Origin: Atopobiaceae bacterium UBA7016
GTDB lineage: Bacteria > Actinomycetota > Coriobacteriia > Coriobacteriales > Atopobiaceae
NCBI GenBank assembly: GCA_002449555.1
Contig: DJXA01000201.1
Coordinates: 1-6,467, forward strand
Direction of reading: 5' to 3'
DNA: 6,467 nucleotides
Shown here: positions 6,405 through 6,467 of the stretch, one piece after another
How positions within the stretch are numbered: position 1 is the stretch's first letter
Layout: each line of letters begins with the position of its first letter
The notes under the pieces: model-generated
What the model was told of the DNA's origin: nothing
Seen by the model: only the letters and a program-made list of their open reading frames with translations
Databases searched by the model: none
Translations under genes and position numbers: made by a program

Positions 6405-6444
6405 GGATACGTCTTGTATACGAGCAACCTGTATCCATTGTCGC
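6405..6444 (-). promoter_or_regulatory. Candidate promoter and inverted repeat upstream of the SIMPL gene
   Basis: Read on the minus strand, GCGACA (6444-6439) and TATACA (6420-6415) are separated by 18 bases; each matches four of six positions of the -35 and -10 consensus. Transcription would begin near 6408, leaving a leader of about 27 bases that holds the ribosome binding site. A perfect inverted repeat, GGATAC (6405-6410) and GTATCC (6431-6436), brackets the -10, with the palindrome GTATAC (6416-6421) inside, so a repressor operator is possible. Both calls are weak, short-motif inferences. Confidence 0.35.
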
Positions 6445-6467
6445 ATCACACACGAAAGCGTCACAAG

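Noticed and set aside
6446..6465. Two TCACA direct repeats 15 bases apart at the right edge.
   Set aside because: Five-base repeats are expected by chance, and the pair does not form a CRP-type TGTGA/TCACA palindrome.

Overview
The window is GC-rich bacterial DNA with strong G/C preference at third codon positions. It carries five complete genes, no RNA genes, no mobile elements and no CRISPR array. The combination of high GC, AAGGAG-type ribosome binding sites, nickel-hydrogenase maturation genes, a large iron-sulfur flavoprotein and a lipobox lipoprotein fits an anaerobic Actinomycetota lineage such as the Coriobacteriia (Olsenella/Atopobium-like). That placement is an inference from style and gene content and rests on no phylogenetic marker.

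Layout: four genes run left to right. hypB (43-711) encodes a Ni-insertion GTPase. A 1000-residue iron-sulfur flavoprotein (760-3762) joins an N-terminal helical/winged-helix-like and cysteine-rich ferredoxin region to a GltD/NfnB-type FAD-NAD(P) module and a C-terminal ferredoxin segment. An M18 family aminopeptidase follows (3832-5217, apeA-like), then hypA (5230-5574), the Ni metallochaperone. A strong intrinsic terminator (about 5587-5628) closes the series. Facing it on the minus strand is a SIMPL/DUF541 (YggE-like) predicted lipoprotein (5644-6381), with a weak candidate promoter and an inverted repeat near the right edge.

How the genes may work together: HypA and HypB cooperate to deliver Ni(II) to the large subunit of [NiFe]-hydrogenases (in some bacteria also urease). 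Here they are separated by an electron-transfer flavoprotein and a peptidase instead of being adjacent. The flavoprotein has cysteines for roughly four to six [4Fe-4S] clusters, so it probably moves electrons between NAD(P)H and a ferredoxin-like or hydrogenase-linked partner. Its partner cannot be read from this window. The M18 peptidase looks like an ordinary peptide-turnover enzyme and is not a known hydrogenase maturation protease. The SIMPL protein is a separate, convergent unit.

The most noteworthy item is the multi-cluster flavoprotein and its placement inside a split hypB...hypA locus. I see no clear evidence of a wholly new system. Several very long opposite-strand open frames (for example 4-2358 minus) are best explained as composition artefacts of GC-rich coding DNA.
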